A stretch of 54,769 bases of DNA from JBDHTS01 sp044220535 (GTDB lineage Bacteria; Pseudomonadota; Alphaproteobacteria; Micavibrionales; Micavibrionaceae), in assembly GCA_044220535.1 (NCBI GenBank), contig JBGAQU010000006.1:1-54769 (forward strand). Direction: 5' to 3'. How positions within the stretch are numbered: position 1 is the first letter of the stretch; each line of letters opens with the position of its first letter. Shown piece after piece: positions 8,746-18,279 of this stretch. The translations under genes and the position numbers were made by a program. The notes beneath the pieces are model-generated. The model saw only the letters and a program-made list of their open reading frames with translations, was not told the origin of the DNA and made no database searches.

Positions 8746-9660
8746 TCAGCATACGGCATGGATTTTACGAACAGTGTCCGATAAAACGCCCGCTTTCTCC
8801 ATGGCTTCATCAACCGCGCGGCGCGCTTCGGCCGATGCGGTAACGAGCGGCAGGCGGACTTCATCCGTGCCGAATCCCAGGCGGCTACAGGCGTATTTCA
8901 CGGGGGCAGGGGATGTTTCAACAAACAGTGCACGATGCAGCGGTTGCAGCTTTGCGTCGATGCGGGTAAAGGTCGCCATATCGCCATTGCGCCATGCATT
9001 GTGGAGCGCCGCGCATTCGGCGGGGGCGGCATTGGAGGTGACCGAGATGCATCCCGTCCCGCCTTCCTTCAGGAAATCCGCGACTGTACCGTCTTCGCCG
9101 GAAATCTGGATGAAATCGTCGCCGCACACGGCAGCGGTTTGTTTCACGCGTTTCAGGTCGCAGGTTGCATCCTTCACACCGATGACGTTCGCGCAGTCGG
9201 TGCGGACGCGCGCCATCGTCTCCGGCTTCATGTCGATCACGCAGCGGGGCGGGATGTTGTAGATGACGATGGGCATCGAAACGGAGCGGGCAATGGTCTT
9301 GTAATGCTGGTAGAGGCCTTCCTGGGTCGGCTTGTTGTAATAGGGCGTGACGACCAGAGCGATATCCGCGCCCGCACCTTCAGCGTGGCGGGTGAAATCC
9401 ACAGCTTCGCGTGTACTATTTGACCCCGTACCGGCGATAACGGGCACTCTTCCCTTGACCGTGCGGACGGCACGTTCGACAATGGACTTATGTTCATCAT
9501 GAGACAAAGTCGGCGATTCACCCGTAGTTCCGCATGCCACCAGACCGTGGCTGCCGGATTCGATCTGCCATTCGATCAGCGCGTCAAAGGCTTTCCAGTC
9601 GATGGCGCCATCGCGGAACGGGGTAATCAGGGCGGTAATCGATCCATAGAGCGGGATCAT
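8746..9660 (-). CDS. dapA: 4-hydroxy-tetrahydrodipicolinate synthase
   Basis: DapA condenses pyruvate with aspartate semialdehyde, the first committed step to diaminopimelate and lysine. The 304-residue product shows the GTTGE motif (46-50 region), TPYYNKPTQEGLYQHY, catalytic Tyr134 (VIYNIPPR) and Schiff-base Lys163 (IGVKDATCDL), all in family positions. A ribosome site GGAG lies about 8 bases before the ATG at 9660. The gene is divergent from the lytic transglycosylase; the two 5' ends are very close, and the first in-frame starts of the neighbour upstream of 9661 would lie inside dapA. Confidence 0.97.
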   Translation of the reverse strand: MIPLYGSITALITPFRDGAIDWKAFDALIEWQIESGSHGLVACGTTGESPTLSHDEHKSIVERAVRTVKGRVPVIAGTGSNSTREAVDFTRHAEGAGADIALVVTPYYNKPTQEGLYQHYKTIARSVSMPIVIYNIPPRCVIDMKPETMARVRTDCANVIGVKDATCDLKRVKQTAAVCGDDFIQISGEDGTVADFLKEGGTGCISVTSNAAPAECAALHNAWRNGDMATFTRIDAKLQPLHRALFVETSPAPVKYACSRLGFGTDEVRLPLVTASAEARRAVDEAMEKAGVLSDTVRKIHAVC

Positions 9661-9753
9661 GTAAAAGTCTCCAAAAATTATGGCATTTGCGTCGCCAGTC
9701 TAGCCGCCTGCGCCGTTTCGCGCAAGCAATGGCTGGCCCTGTTTTGTGCCTCC

Positions 9754-11727
9754 ATGCTGGCTTTCTGCCCTTTTTCATCGGTTTATGCGGCCAAGCCCGT
9801 CGAAAAATTCGTGGATATCGAATCGTCCAAAGGGGTTGCTCTGTCCGCCAAGGATCAGGCTTTGACCCGCCAGGCTTTGTCCGCCGCCAGAAGCGGGCGC
9901 TGGGCAGAAGGGAAAAAGACCATTGCCATGGTCAAAAGCCCGCTCGCGGCCCGCATATTCTTCTGGGAATATTATACCCGTAACCCCAATGTCGGACAGT
10001 TTCGCGGCATCACCCAATTGCTCCGTGAAAGCCCGGACTGGCCGAAACAACGCACCTTACGTATTGCCGCCGAAAAAGCCATGCCGGACGGCATGTCCGA
10101 TGGGGAAGTGACCAGCTGGTTCGATGATTTTTCCCCCAGGACCGCGGACGGGATGGAGCGGTATCTGGCCGCGCTGAAACGCCAGGGACGCGCCGAGGAT
10201 TTGAAAAAGAATGTCAGCGACTGGTGGCGCACATCGGCTTTGACGCCGGACCAGCAGAGTCTGATTTATAACACCTACGGCATCTATCTGACCAAGACCG
10301 ACCATCTGGCGCGGCTGAACACCCAGATGGCGGCGAAAAGCTTCACCAATGCCCGCACCATCGCGCGCATGCTGGGGCATGGATATCCCGCGCTGGTGGA
10401 GGCGCGGGTGGCGCTGGCCATGAACGCAGGGACCGTCGAGCGGCTGGTCGACAGTGTGCCGCCCAACCTCCGCAATGATCCGGGCCTGATGTATGAACGC
10501 GCGAAATGGCGGCGCATCAATAATTACGATATCGGCGCCATCGAACTTTTGCACAACCAGCCGCCGGGCGTGACCAATCCGGAAGACTGGTGGGTGGAGC
10601 GGCAGATCCTGGCGCGCAGGCTGATCGAACGGAATGATTATAAAAGCGCGTATCTTCTGGTGTCCGACCACCGGCTGGATGACGGAAAATCTTATGCCGA
10701 AGCCGAATTCATGTCCGGCTGGCTGGCGCTTCGCTACCTGAAAGAGCCATGGAAAGCGTTCGAGCATTTCGAGGCGCTGTATAACAAAACCGAAACCGCA
10801 TTGAGCCGGTCGCGTGGCGCATACTGGGCGGGCAGGGCGAGCGATGCGCTGAAGCATCCGGAAATCGCGCGGCAATGGTACCAGACGGCAGCGGGCAACC
10901 AGACGACCTTCTATGGTCAACTAGCTATAGCGAGGCTGGATGAACAATACAGGCCGCCGCAGCAAAAAGCGCCCGTGAAAACCGTGGCCGGACAGGCGGA
11001 ATTCAACCGGCTGGACATGGTGCAGGCGGCACGGCTGCTGAACCAGGCCGGATTCCGTGACGACACGACGGAATTCCTGAACGCTCTTGCCGATAAAACC
11101 ACGAAGCCGGAGCATTATCTGTATCTGGCGGAGTTGTCGCGCGACCTGGACCATCTGCAGAACGCGGTGAAGATCGCCAAGAAGGGCCTGCAGAAAAACA
11201 TCATCCTGATGGACCACGCCTTCCCGACGATTTTACAACGCATGCGCAGCGTGACAATCGAATGGGCGCTGGTGCATGCGTTGATCCGTCAGGAAAGCGC
11301 GTTCGATTATACGGCGCTCAGCCCTGTCGGCGCGCGCGGCCTGATGCAGCTGATGCCCGCCACGGCGGCGGAGACGGCGCGTAAAAACGGCATACCATTG
11401 GGCAGAGATGGCTTAAGCAATCCGGATAAAAACGTACAGCTGGGCTCGGCCTATCTGAAGCAATTGCTCAATCGCTATGACGGATCCTATCCGCTGGCGC
11501 TTGCGGCGTATAACGGCGGCATGGGACGGGTGGATAAATGGCTGAATGAATATGGCGACCCACGCACCGGAAAGGTTGACATCGTCGACTGGATTGAGCA
11601 AATTCCGATTTCCGAAACAAGAAATTATGTGCAGCGCGTTCTGGAGGCTGTCTATATTTACCGTATTAAACTCCACGGGGTGCAGACCAGCTTCAACGCG
11701 CCAATTCACGTGGCTGCGGGCGAATAA
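9754..11727 (+). CDS. slt: Soluble lytic murein transglycosylase (Slt70 type)
   Basis: A periplasmic enzyme that cleaves peptidoglycan between MurNAc and GlcNAc forming 1,6-anhydro ends. A long alpha-helical superhelical region precedes the C-terminal transglycosylase domain, with catalytic Glu in ALIRQESAF and the GARGLMQLMPATA and ALAAYNGG motifs. The start is unresolved. The frame is open back to an ATG at 9490 and a GTG at 9547, both deep in dapA. A convincing signal peptide (SRKQWLALF... SVYA, about 9718-9789) begins upstream of the first ATG that does not overlap dapA (9754) but has no ATG, GTG or TTG in front of it. The reported start is therefore a conservative placeholder; a rare start codon or a small sequence error near 9680-9720 is possible. 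Confidence 0.9.
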   Translation: MLAFCPFSSVYAAKPVEKFVDIESSKGVALSAKDQALTRQALSAARSGRWAEGKKTIAMVKSPLAARIFFWEYYTRNPNVGQFRGITQLLRESPDWPKQRTLRIAAEKAMPDGMSDGEVTSWFDDFSPRTADGMERYLAALKRQGRAEDLKKNVSDWWRTSALTPDQQSLIYNTYGIYLTKTDHLARLNTQMAAKSFTNARTIARMLGHGYPALVEARVALAMNAGTVERLVDSVPPNLRNDPGLMYERAKWRRINNYDIGAIELLHNQPPGVTNPEDWWVERQILARRLIERNDYKSAYLLVSDHRLDDGKSYAEAEFMSGWLALRYLKEPWKAFEHFEALYNKTETALSRSRGAYWAGRASDALKHPEIARQWYQTAAGNQTTFYGQLAIARLDEQYRPPQQKAPVKTVAGQAEFNRLDMVQAARLLNQAGFRDDTTEFLNALADKTTKPEHYLYLAELSRDLDHLQNAVKIAKKGLQKNIILMDHAFPTILQRMRSVTIEWALVHALIRQESAFDYTALSPVGARGLMQLMPATAAETARKNGIPLGRDGLSNPDKNVQLGSAYLKQLLNRYDGSYPLALAAYNGGMGRVDKWLNEYGDPRTGKVDIVDWIEQIPISETRNYVQRVLEAVYIYRIKLHGVQTSFNAPIHVAAGE

Positions 11728-11851
11728 TCCTGCTGCATGCACCCGCATATTTTTAACAGATCAGTAATTTTTATGATATACTTAAGGTTATACAGCCATT
11801 AAACTGCATAAAAACAGGCTGTTCTCTGGTGGATGGAGCGTGAGAGATCCA

Positions 11852-12538
11852 ATGAAGCTGCTTTTAGCCGACGACCATACGCTGTTTCGCGACGCGGTGG
11901 TTCAGTATATTTTGAGAGCCGAACCGGCGGCCCATGTTCTGGTTGCGAAGGATGTCCATAGCGCAATCGAAGTTCTGGATTCACACCCGGATGTCGAGCT
12001 TCTGCTTCTCGACCTGCGCATGCCGGGTATGGAAGGATTTTCAGGCCTTAAAAAAATTCGTGAACTTCATCCGAATTTGTCTATCGCTTTGATGTCCGGC
12101 TATGCGGAGGAGGAGGATATCCGCCAGGCGGTCACGCTGGGCGTGCGCGGATATTTCCCCAAGACACTGTCCGGCCAGGTGATGCTGAGCGGTATCCGCC
12201 GCATCCTGGAAGGCGATAATTTCGTGGCGATGGACCATAACACCAGCAGCTATATGCCATCCTATTACGACAGCCAGGACAAGGCTGCGGGTGAGAAGGT
12301 GCCTGTGGACACGTCGTCCTATCGCCTGACGCCGCGCGAATACGAAGTGTTGCAGTTTCTTGCGCGCGGCGTTTCGAACAAGGAAATCGCCCGGGCGCTG
12401 GACCTGCAGATCGTCACCATCAAGCTGCATGTCCGCGGCATCTGCCGCAAGCTGAACGTCCAGAACCGCACCCAGGCGGCGCTGAAAGCCATTGAAATGG
12501 GCATGGTGCAGGGCGAGCCGGCAACGAAGCTGGCTTAA
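11852..12538 (+). CDS. NarL/FixJ-family response regulator
   Basis: A transcription factor with an N-terminal receiver (KLLLADDHTLFRD, phospho-acceptor Asp in LLLLDLRMPGMEG, conserved Lys in GYFPKTLS) and a C-terminal LuxR-type helix-turn-helix (LTPREYEVLQFLARGVSNKEIARAL). A spacer of about 40 residues with several Ser/Tyr separates them. I prefer the ATG at 11852, preceded by GAGAG at 6 bases and starting MKLLLADDH as in relatives; a GTG at 11840 is also in frame. No cognate histidine kinase is adjacent, so the partner is unknown. It is followed by two palindromic repeats. Confidence 0.9.
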   Translation: MKLLLADDHTLFRDAVVQYILRAEPAAHVLVAKDVHSAIEVLDSHPDVELLLLDLRMPGMEGFSGLKKIRELHPNLSIALMSGYAEEEDIRQAVTLGVRGYFPKTLSGQVMLSGIRRILEGDNFVAMDHNTSSYMPSYYDSQDKAAGEKVPVDTSSYRLTPREYEVLQFLARGVSNKEIARALDLQIVTIKLHVRGICRKLNVQNRTQAALKAIEMGMVQGEPATKLA

Positions 12539-12559
12539 ATTATCTCCATCAAAAAAATC

Positions 12560-12654
12560 TGTCATCCCGCAGCGGAGCGGAGGGATCTTCACTGGTTCCG
12601 CTGCATGGTGATGCGGCACTATCGCAGATCCCTCCGCTCCGCTGCGGGATGACA
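12560..12654. repeat. Intergenic palindromic repeat, GTCATCCCGCAGCGGAG type
   Basis: Perfect or near-perfect 28-bp arms (12560-12587 and 12627-12654) with a 39-bp spacer. Another sub-family with the shared TGTCATCCC/GGGATGACA ends. Confidence 0.88.
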
Positions 12655-12668
12655 GGGAGAAGAAGGTG

Positions 12669-12697
12669 AGATCCCTCACTGCGTTCGGGATGACGAT
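12669..12697. repeat. Solo half of the GTCATCCCGAACGCAG-type repeat
   Basis: Matches the right arm of the palindrome at 8079-8160 (CCCTCACTGCGTTCGGGATG). No left arm is visible, so it is a remnant or a tail added beside the neighbouring palindrome. Confidence 0.75.
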
Positions 12698-12750
12698 TTT
12701 GTTTTGGAACGTTCCTTCCGCCACGCTGCGATCAGCCGTTTCAGCCACGA

Positions 12751-13092
12751 TTATCGGCTTGGTGGAACCATCATAAATGGCGGCGCCGCGATAATGGGTA
12801 CGACAAAGTCACTTTCCGGTTTACAACCAGAACCTAAACGGATGTTCCAGCCAGATGGTTTGTGAGTTTGGGGGTCAACGGCTTCAACAAGAATGCATTT
12901 CCCATTATTATACTCACTGCTTTGTATGCTGTAATTTTTTCCAGAAATAGAGACAGATTCGGCGCCTTTTTGAAATGCTGTTGTCAAATCATGTTCAGCC
13001 TTAATGCCACCGTAGATACCTATAGCAAAGAAAACCGCCATGCCAACAGGTAAAGCCAATGAACACAATATAGCAAATTCTGTCTTATCCAT
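12751..13092 (-). CDS. Small hypothetical membrane-anchored protein
   Basis: Unrecognised 113-residue protein. A strong ribosome site GGGAGG lies 6 bases before the ATG at 13092, which supports it as a real gene. An N-terminal hydrophobic helix (about residues 8-28, ILCSLALPVGMAVFF region) is followed by a polar domain with two cysteines (GKCILVEAV and GSGCKPES) and a Pro-rich end, so it is probably anchored with the domain outside the cytoplasm. Base composition is clearly more AT-rich than in neighbouring genes, which hints at acquisition. It stands between a repeat cluster and the Bat-type operon on the same strand. Confidence 0.65.
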   Translation of the reverse strand: MDKTEFAILCSLALPVGMAVFFAIGIYGGIKAEHDLTTAFQKGAESVSISGKNYSIQSSEYNNGKCILVEAVDPQTHKPSGWNIRLGSGCKPESDFVVPIIAAPPFMMVPPSR

Positions 13093-13172
13093 TGTTATCC
13101 TCCCATTTTTTTTTAAACCTTATGGTATATTTTTTATAAAGTAAAGCGCTATTAAATATAAATTTGTTTGGC

Positions 13173-15278
13173 TTATTTTGTTTTGGACCGTCCCTCCATC
13201 CACCAGGCCGCGATCAACAGGCTGAGCAACGCGCAGGCCCAGCCCCACATGGGGAGGATGGGGCGTTCGAGGATGCCGGTGACGTTGAAGCTGTTGCTGC
13301 TCCGCAAGCCCAGCCAGTTATGACCGTTGAAGCTGCGCCCGCCCATAATGGTGCGCACATCCGGTTTCGGTGTATCGGCGAGCCACAGCAACGCGCCGCC
13401 GGTTTCCTTCACAAACGGTTTCAGGATGTCGGGCGTGGTGACGACATCGCGCAGTTCCGGCGGATTCAGTTCGCCGACAATGGCAAAGCGCTGCTGTGTC
13501 CCGTCATTCACCATGTAAATGCCGAGTTGCGGCGCCTGCATTCGGGCTTCGAGCATACCGGGTTGTAGAGGCTGCAGCGTCGCGGACTGCACTGTGCCGT
13601 CGGGCATGGTAACTTTCACATCCAGCGGCTTGTCGTCCAGCGTGTGGCGGCGGATCAGCAGGGCGCCGCCTTCGGCGCGGACGTCAAGCGCGTTTTCCTC
13701 CAGCTCCGGCTCCTTCATCAGCCAGTGGGCGAGACGGCGCAGCAGTTCGGCATTGGGACCGCCGCCGTCATAGCCGCGGCTCCATAGCCAGATCTGGTCG
13801 CTGGCCAATTGCGCCACGCGGCCTTTATCGACACGGTCCAATACTAGGAGAGGTTTTCCATCCACGCCTGTCATCAGCACTTCGCCGCTTTTTGGCGCGA
13901 TACCGATCTGGCGCAGCCAGCTTCCCCATTCTTCGGGCTTGTCGCCTTCGCCCTGCCAGTGCAAATCCTGCGTCACCGGATGGCGTTTTCCGGCCTCGCT
14001 CAAGGTTGGGCGGTAAGGCTGTTCCATGATTTCGCCTGTCGGCGCTGCGGGCAGGACGCTGCTGATCTCTGTCTTGTAAATGGATTCATCGGTAGTGAAG
14101 GATGGGCCGCTGGCCTCCAGCAAAGCGCCACCATCGCGGACATATTTCGCGATATTGGCAAAGTAATAATCGGGCAGGATGCGGTTCAGGCTGTAGCGGT
14201 CGAAGATAATCAGATCGAATTTATACAGTTTCACTTCAAACAATTCGTGAAACGGGAACGCGATCAACGACAATTCATTCTGCGGTGTCGCGTCCAGCTG
14301 GTCCGGTTCGCGCAGGATGGTGAAGTGCACCAGGTCGACGCCGGGGTCAGAGGTCAGCATGTCGCGCCAGGTGCGTCCGCCCGCATGCGGTTGGCCGGAT
14401 ACCAGAAGAACCCGCAAGCGGTCACGCACGCCGTTGATGATGACGGGCGCGCGGTTATTGGCCTTGGTGATTTCGTCTTCCAGCGGCTCCGCCTCAAGAT
14501 CGATAATGTTCTGGCCTGCATGGTCGATGGTGATGGTGGTTTGCTGTTCCTTGCCGATTTCGACGCTTTGGACGTCCGGCTTGCCGTTGCTGCGGATGAT
14601 GACACTGGCCTGGCTTCCGGCCTCAACGCTTTTTGTGTCCTCGACTTTGTATTTGATGGTAACGGTCTGGCCGACAATCCCATAGGCGGGCGCTTCGGTC
14701 ACCACCAGACGGCGGTCGCGTTCGTTCTTGCGCCCAGTCAGCAATGTGTGGACCGGGCCGTAATCCTGCAGATGCGTGCCGGGCGCGGGCACGTCATGCA
14801 CCTGGCCGTCCGTCAGCAGGATGGTGCCCGCGCGGCGGGAAACCGGAACATCGGCAAAGGCCTGGTCGGCGGCTTCGAACAGATTGGTTTCGCGCGTTGT
14901 GGCGTTGGTGCCGGGCGGCGCATCGACGACGCGGAGTTCGATATCCTTCATCGCGCCGATTTTGGTTTTTAGATAGCCGAGCGTTTCATCCATGCGCTTG
15001 ATGCGGTTGCCGTTCTGCTGGCTGGGGGAGTGGTCGGCGACGATGACGGCGATGTCGGGGACGGGTTCGCGCTGTTCCTCCACCAGAGAAGGATTGAGGA
15101 ACAGCATCAGAAAACACGCGAAGCACAGGCTGCGCCAGAACAGGCCGCGGCGGTAAAGCAAGGCGGAGACGGCGAATAACAGACAGCCCGCGACGGCGAC
15201 AAAGGTCAGCGACTGCGCCGAAAGCAGCGGTGCCAGATGGACCGTCAAAGCGGCCTGTGTGGTAAGTGTGTCCTGCAT
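13173..15278 (-). CDS. Large membrane protein with VWA-like domain, Bat/MoxR cluster
   Basis: A 701-residue protein with two N-terminal membrane helices (about 21-62), a VWA-type MIDAS-like motif DHSPS at 82-86, a beta-rich middle, a glutamine-amidotransferase-like segment (VLLVSGQPHAGGR through the GGALLEASGPSF region) and one C-terminal helix (MWGWACALLSLLIAAW). It is the last gene of the MoxR-DUF58-DUF4159 cluster on the minus strand. Such clusters are common in alphaproteobacteria; the MoxR ATPase is thought to act as a chaperone for VWA proteins at the membrane. The precise role is not known from sequence. It lies 295 bp from the DUF4159 gene, the gap being filled by repeats. Confidence 0.8.
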   Translation of the reverse strand: MQDTLTTQAALTVHLAPLLSAQSLTFVAVAGCLLFAVSALLYRRGLFWRSLCFACFLMLFLNPSLVEEQREPVPDIAVIVADHSPSQQNGNRIKRMDETLGYLKTKIGAMKDIELRVVDAPPGTNATTRETNLFEAADQAFADVPVSRRAGTILLTDGQVHDVPAPGTHLQDYGPVHTLLTGRKNERDRRLVVTEAPAYGIVGQTVTIKYKVEDTKSVEAGSQASVIIRSNGKPDVQSVEIGKEQQTTITIDHAGQNIIDLEAEPLEDEITKANNRAPVIINGVRDRLRVLLVSGQPHAGGRTWRDMLTSDPGVDLVHFTILREPDQLDATPQNELSLIAFPFHELFEVKLYKFDLIIFDRYSLNRILPDYYFANIAKYVRDGGALLEASGPSFTTDESIYKTEISSVLPAAPTGEIMEQPYRPTLSEAGKRHPVTQDLHWQGEGDKPEEWGSWLRQIGIAPKSGEVLMTGVDGKPLLVLDRVDKGRVAQLASDQIWLWSRGYDGGGPNAELLRRLAHWLMKEPELEENALDVRAEGGALLIRRHTLDDKPLDVKVTMPDGTVQSATLQPLQPGMLEARMQAPQLGIYMVNDGTQQRFAIVGELNPPELRDVVTTPDILKPFVKETGGALLWLADTPKPDVRTIMGGRSFNGHNWLGLRSSNSFNVTGILERPILPMWGWACALLSLLIAAWWMEGRSKTK

Positions 15279-15330
15279 CAGATTTGCCGTTTCAAAATGC
15301 GGTCTGTGTTTTTATGAAGAAAAAGAAAAT

Positions 15331-15500
15331 GAACCGCAGAGCGCGCAGAGAAAGCAGAGATTTCGTAGAGACGGTTAGATTGAATCATATTTGTCGTCAT
15401 CCCGGCGAAAGCCGGGACCCATACGGTGGTGACGACATCGTAAGCGGATAAGATGTGGCGTAAACATCGACGCTTATCTTTCTCCGTCCGCGGTTCTCCG
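15331..15500. repeat. Degenerate CAGAG-type inverted repeat
   Basis: GAACCGCAGAGCGCGCAGAG at 15331-15350 (continuing to 15360) resembles the CAGAG repeats at 23106-23190 and 53638-54109. A diverged inverted partner lies near 15475-15499. The second half falls inside the arms of the palindrome at 15393-15537, so the two are interleaved. Confidence in the pairing is low. Confidence 0.4.
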
Positions 15501-15537
15501 GCATCGCATGGGTCCCGGCTTTCGCCGGGATGACGAC
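15393..15537. repeat. Intergenic palindromic repeat, GTCATCCCGGCGAAAG type, long spacer
   Basis: Arms about 15393-15421 and 15508-15537 match the 5292-5361 family, but the spacer is about 87 bp and contains part of the CAGAG-type repeat. This accounts for most of the 295-bp gap 15279-15573, in which I see no gene. Confidence 0.85.
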
Positions 15538-15573
15538 GGAGGGGATTGGGTATGAATATGAGATATTTCAACC

Positions 15574-18279
15574 TCATCGCCCGAGCCTTTCCATGATTTC
15601 GGGCAGGTGCACCTGGTCGGCTTTATAGTTGCCGGTCAGGGCGTACATCACGGCGTTAACGCCGAAACGCAAAGCGAGTTCGGTTTGCTGGCTGTTGCTT
15701 TGATTGGCCGCGGCCCAGGCATAGGCCCAGTCATTGCTGCCGACGATGACGGAGGAGACACCGTCGCGCCCGCTTGCGCTCTGGTCTTCCACCCAGAGGA
15801 TGCCATTATCATAGCGGCCCGGTTCGCTGCGGAGCAGGTAGAAGCTGCGCGTTAATACGTGATCCTCAGGCATGGGAATAAGAGGCGGGATATTCAGGCC
15901 GCCCGCGACCCGTTGCAGGGATGTATTGCTGCTGCCGCTGTTTTCGGCGGTGGAGCGGTCGGCGGTATCGAACAGGATGGTGCCGCCATGGTCGAGATAG
16001 GATTGCACGCGCCGCGTCGCGTTTGCCGACAAAGAAGGCATAGACTCCGATATGGGCCAATAGATCAAAGGGAAAAAGGACAGATCGTCCTGTTCCGGAT
16101 CAACTGCGACGACGCTTTCGGGTTCAACCGATGTGCGTTCGCGGAGAATTTGTGTGAGGCCTTCAAGCCCGGCTTGTGCCGATGAATCGAGCGCGGCATT
16201 ACCGCTGCGGACATAGGCGAGATAGAAATGTCCGGCATATTTGACGGCGTCTTCATCGGCGCTGGCGGCGTGCGACGGCGCGGGCAGTATCGCCAGCACG
16301 AACAGCGCCGCCGTCATGCCGCGCGCAAAACGGATGCGCCATCCCGCTTGGAGGATGATCACCGCCAGCCAGTCCATCAGGAAGAACAGCAGTGCTGCGG
16401 TCAGGAGCGCGGGCATCAAATCGCGTTCATGCGTCCGTCCGAATGTCATGTCTTCCGCGCCAATGGGAAGATTTGATATTGTGCGCAAAGGGGGCATATG
16501 ATCGCCAAGGTTAAAGGCGCGGCTTATACCTGCGGATCCATACAGGCCGGGCGGATGCCGGGAATCGGCGGCCTGTGTTGCGGCTTTGTCGGCGGCGATG
16601 GGTTGCATACCGGAATCCGGCGCGGTGGAATTGCCGAAGCCGTCGAGGACGGTGAGGGGTTGCAGCGCACCGCCCGCCATTTGCGTCGGCAGGACACTGG
16701 AACCCGCAAGGTTGATCGTCCGGCGCAGGATCTGCACGAACGCGCCGGACAGGGCAAGATCGGACCATGCGGGAGTCGCCGTCGTATGCACCATGACGAG
16801 CAGACCCTTGTCCAGACGATCGGCCGTGATCAGTGGCGTGCCGTCCTCAAGCTTCGCCCATGTTTTTTTGTCGAGGCCGTCCACAGGTTCGGCAAGAATC
16901 TGTTGTTTTACCGTGACGTCGCCGGGCAGGTCGATGCCGTTATAGGGGCTGGTTTCCGGAAAGGCGGCGACATGGGGCGGTTTTTCCCATGTCATTGCGC
17001 CGTTCATGGCGCGTCCGCCGCTGCGCAGCGGTGTGGGAGTCAGAAACGCTTCGGCCTGCGCCATGCTGGGTCCGGCGAAACGCATCAACAGGCCGCCGGC
17101 CTTGACCCATTTCTCCAGCGCGTTCAGTTCCTCCGGCGGCATCGCGCCGATATCGGGCATGACAATGGCGGTGGGTTTTAGTTTCAAAAGCTCGGTGACG
17201 GTGCCGTTATGCAGTTCGGCATAAGGGGACAAGGCGCGGTCGATATAAAAACTGGCGTCGATCAGCGGCGCGGATTGCGCGCCCTTCACTGCCGAAACGA
17301 TACCGACAGATTTACGGCCGCCCTGATCGTCGAACAGCAAAACGCCGCCCGCGCCGGAACGGCCGCTGATGACGATGCGCCCGATCTGGCCGCGCAAGGT
17401 TTCTGGAATATCAAACGCAATTTTCTGCGGCAGATCGGATGAGGTCAGCTTTACGGCGCGGATATCGATCACCTTGCCTTGCGGCCCGCGCGCCTCCAGC
17501 GTGACGGGAATGCCGTCCGTAATGCCGCGCGGCGCATCAAGATAGACTTCCGGCGCCCCGGCAGAATCCGTGCCCGGCACGCGGCGCAGCAGCAGGGGCC
17601 AGTTCGATGCATCCGGATGCATGACGGTCAGGCCGCCTTGCGTCTCCAGTGATTTCATCAGGGAGTCGGATGGGTTGGCATCCAGTATGCCGGATGAAAT
17701 CCAGAATGCGTTGATCAAGGACGGAAGAGGTTTTTCGGCTAGCGCATGTTCGGCGGCGGCGTAATCGGCAGGCCATGGGCGGGGGGCGAGGCCGCGCAGC
17801 GCGGCTTCTGCATCGCCTTCAGTCAGCGGGCCGAGATTGATGACTGTATCAGAGCCGGGTTCTGGTGCAGTGGTCAGGATATAAATTGGACGACGGGCGC
17901 GGCCTGCGCGGTCGACGATGTCACTCGCGGCTTGAATCATCGCGCTCCATTGCCGCGCGGATGACCAGCCGTTATCGACGACAACACGAACGGGGCCTTT
18001 GCCAGGCAGGGTTTCACCGGCGTTCAGAACGGGCCGCGCCAGTGCGATCAATATCAAGGCTGCGGCCATCAGGCGCATCAGCAAAATCCACCACGGCGTG
18101 CGGCTGGATGTCTGTTCTTTCGGCATCAAGCCGGTCAGAAAACGCGCGGCGGGAAACACGACCCGCTTCGGCGCGGGCGGCGTGACGCGCAGGAGGTACC
18201 ACAGCACCGGCAGCAGCGTCAGCCCCGCGAGCATCCACGGATTTAAAAACGACAACATGCCGAGGAAGGGGACATTCAT
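15574..18279 (-). CDS. BatA-like / DUF4159 membrane protein
   Basis: A 901-residue protein. The N-terminus (LNPWMLAGLTLLPVLWYLLR) is a BatA-type membrane start, followed by a VWA-like region (VRVVVDNGWSS), a long extracytoplasmic middle, two membrane helices around residues 645-690, and a C-terminal DUF4159 domain (YAGHFYLAYVRSGN..., FFPLIYWPISE, GGTILFDTADR). It overlaps the DUF58 gene by 4 bases (ATGA), so the two are translationally coupled. It belongs to the MoxR-linked cluster, which in other bacteria has been tied to envelope stress or aerotolerance; for this organism that is inference. Confidence 0.87.
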   Translation of the reverse strand: MNVPFLGMLSFLNPWMLAGLTLLPVLWYLLRVTPPAPKRVVFPAARFLTGLMPKEQTSSRTPWWILLMRLMAAALILIALARPVLNAGETLPGKGPVRVVVDNGWSSARQWSAMIQAASDIVDRAGRARRPIYILTTAPEPGSDTVINLGPLTEGDAEAALRGLAPRPWPADYAAAEHALAEKPLPSLINAFWISSGILDANPSDSLMKSLETQGGLTVMHPDASNWPLLLRRVPGTDSAGAPEVYLDAPRGITDGIPVTLEARGPQGKVIDIRAVKLTSSDLPQKIAFDIPETLRGQIGRIVISGRSGAGGVLLFDDQGGRKSVGIVSAVKGAQSAPLIDASFYIDRALSPYAELHNGTVTELLKLKPTAIVMPDIGAMPPEELNALEKWVKAGGLLMRFAGPSMAQAEAFLTPTPLRSGGRAMNGAMTWEKPPHVAAFPETSPYNGIDLPGDVTVKQQILAEPVDGLDKKTWAKLEDGTPLITADRLDKGLLVMVHTTATPAWSDLALSGAFVQILRRTINLAGSSVLPTQMAGGALQPLTVLDGFGNSTAPDSGMQPIAADKAATQAADSRHPPGLYGSAGISRAFNLGDHMPPLRTISNLPIGAEDMTFGRTHERDLMPALLTAALLFFLMDWLAVIILQAGWRIRFARGMTAALFVLAILPAPSHAASADEDAVKYAGHFYLAYVRSGNAALDSSAQAGLEGLTQILRERTSVEPESVVAVDPEQDDLSFFPLIYWPISESMPSLSANATRRVQSYLDHGGTILFDTADRSTAENSGSSNTSLQRVAGGLNIPPLIPMPEDHVLTRSFYLLRSEPGRYDNGILWVEDQSASGRDGVSSVIVGSNDWAYAWAAANQSNSQQTELALRFGVNAVMYALTGNYKADQVHLPEIMERLGR

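Noticed and set aside
13959..14972. Long open frame on the plus strand inside the VWA-like membrane protein gene
   Set aside because: Antisense to a clear coding gene; translation shows no domain or secretion signal.
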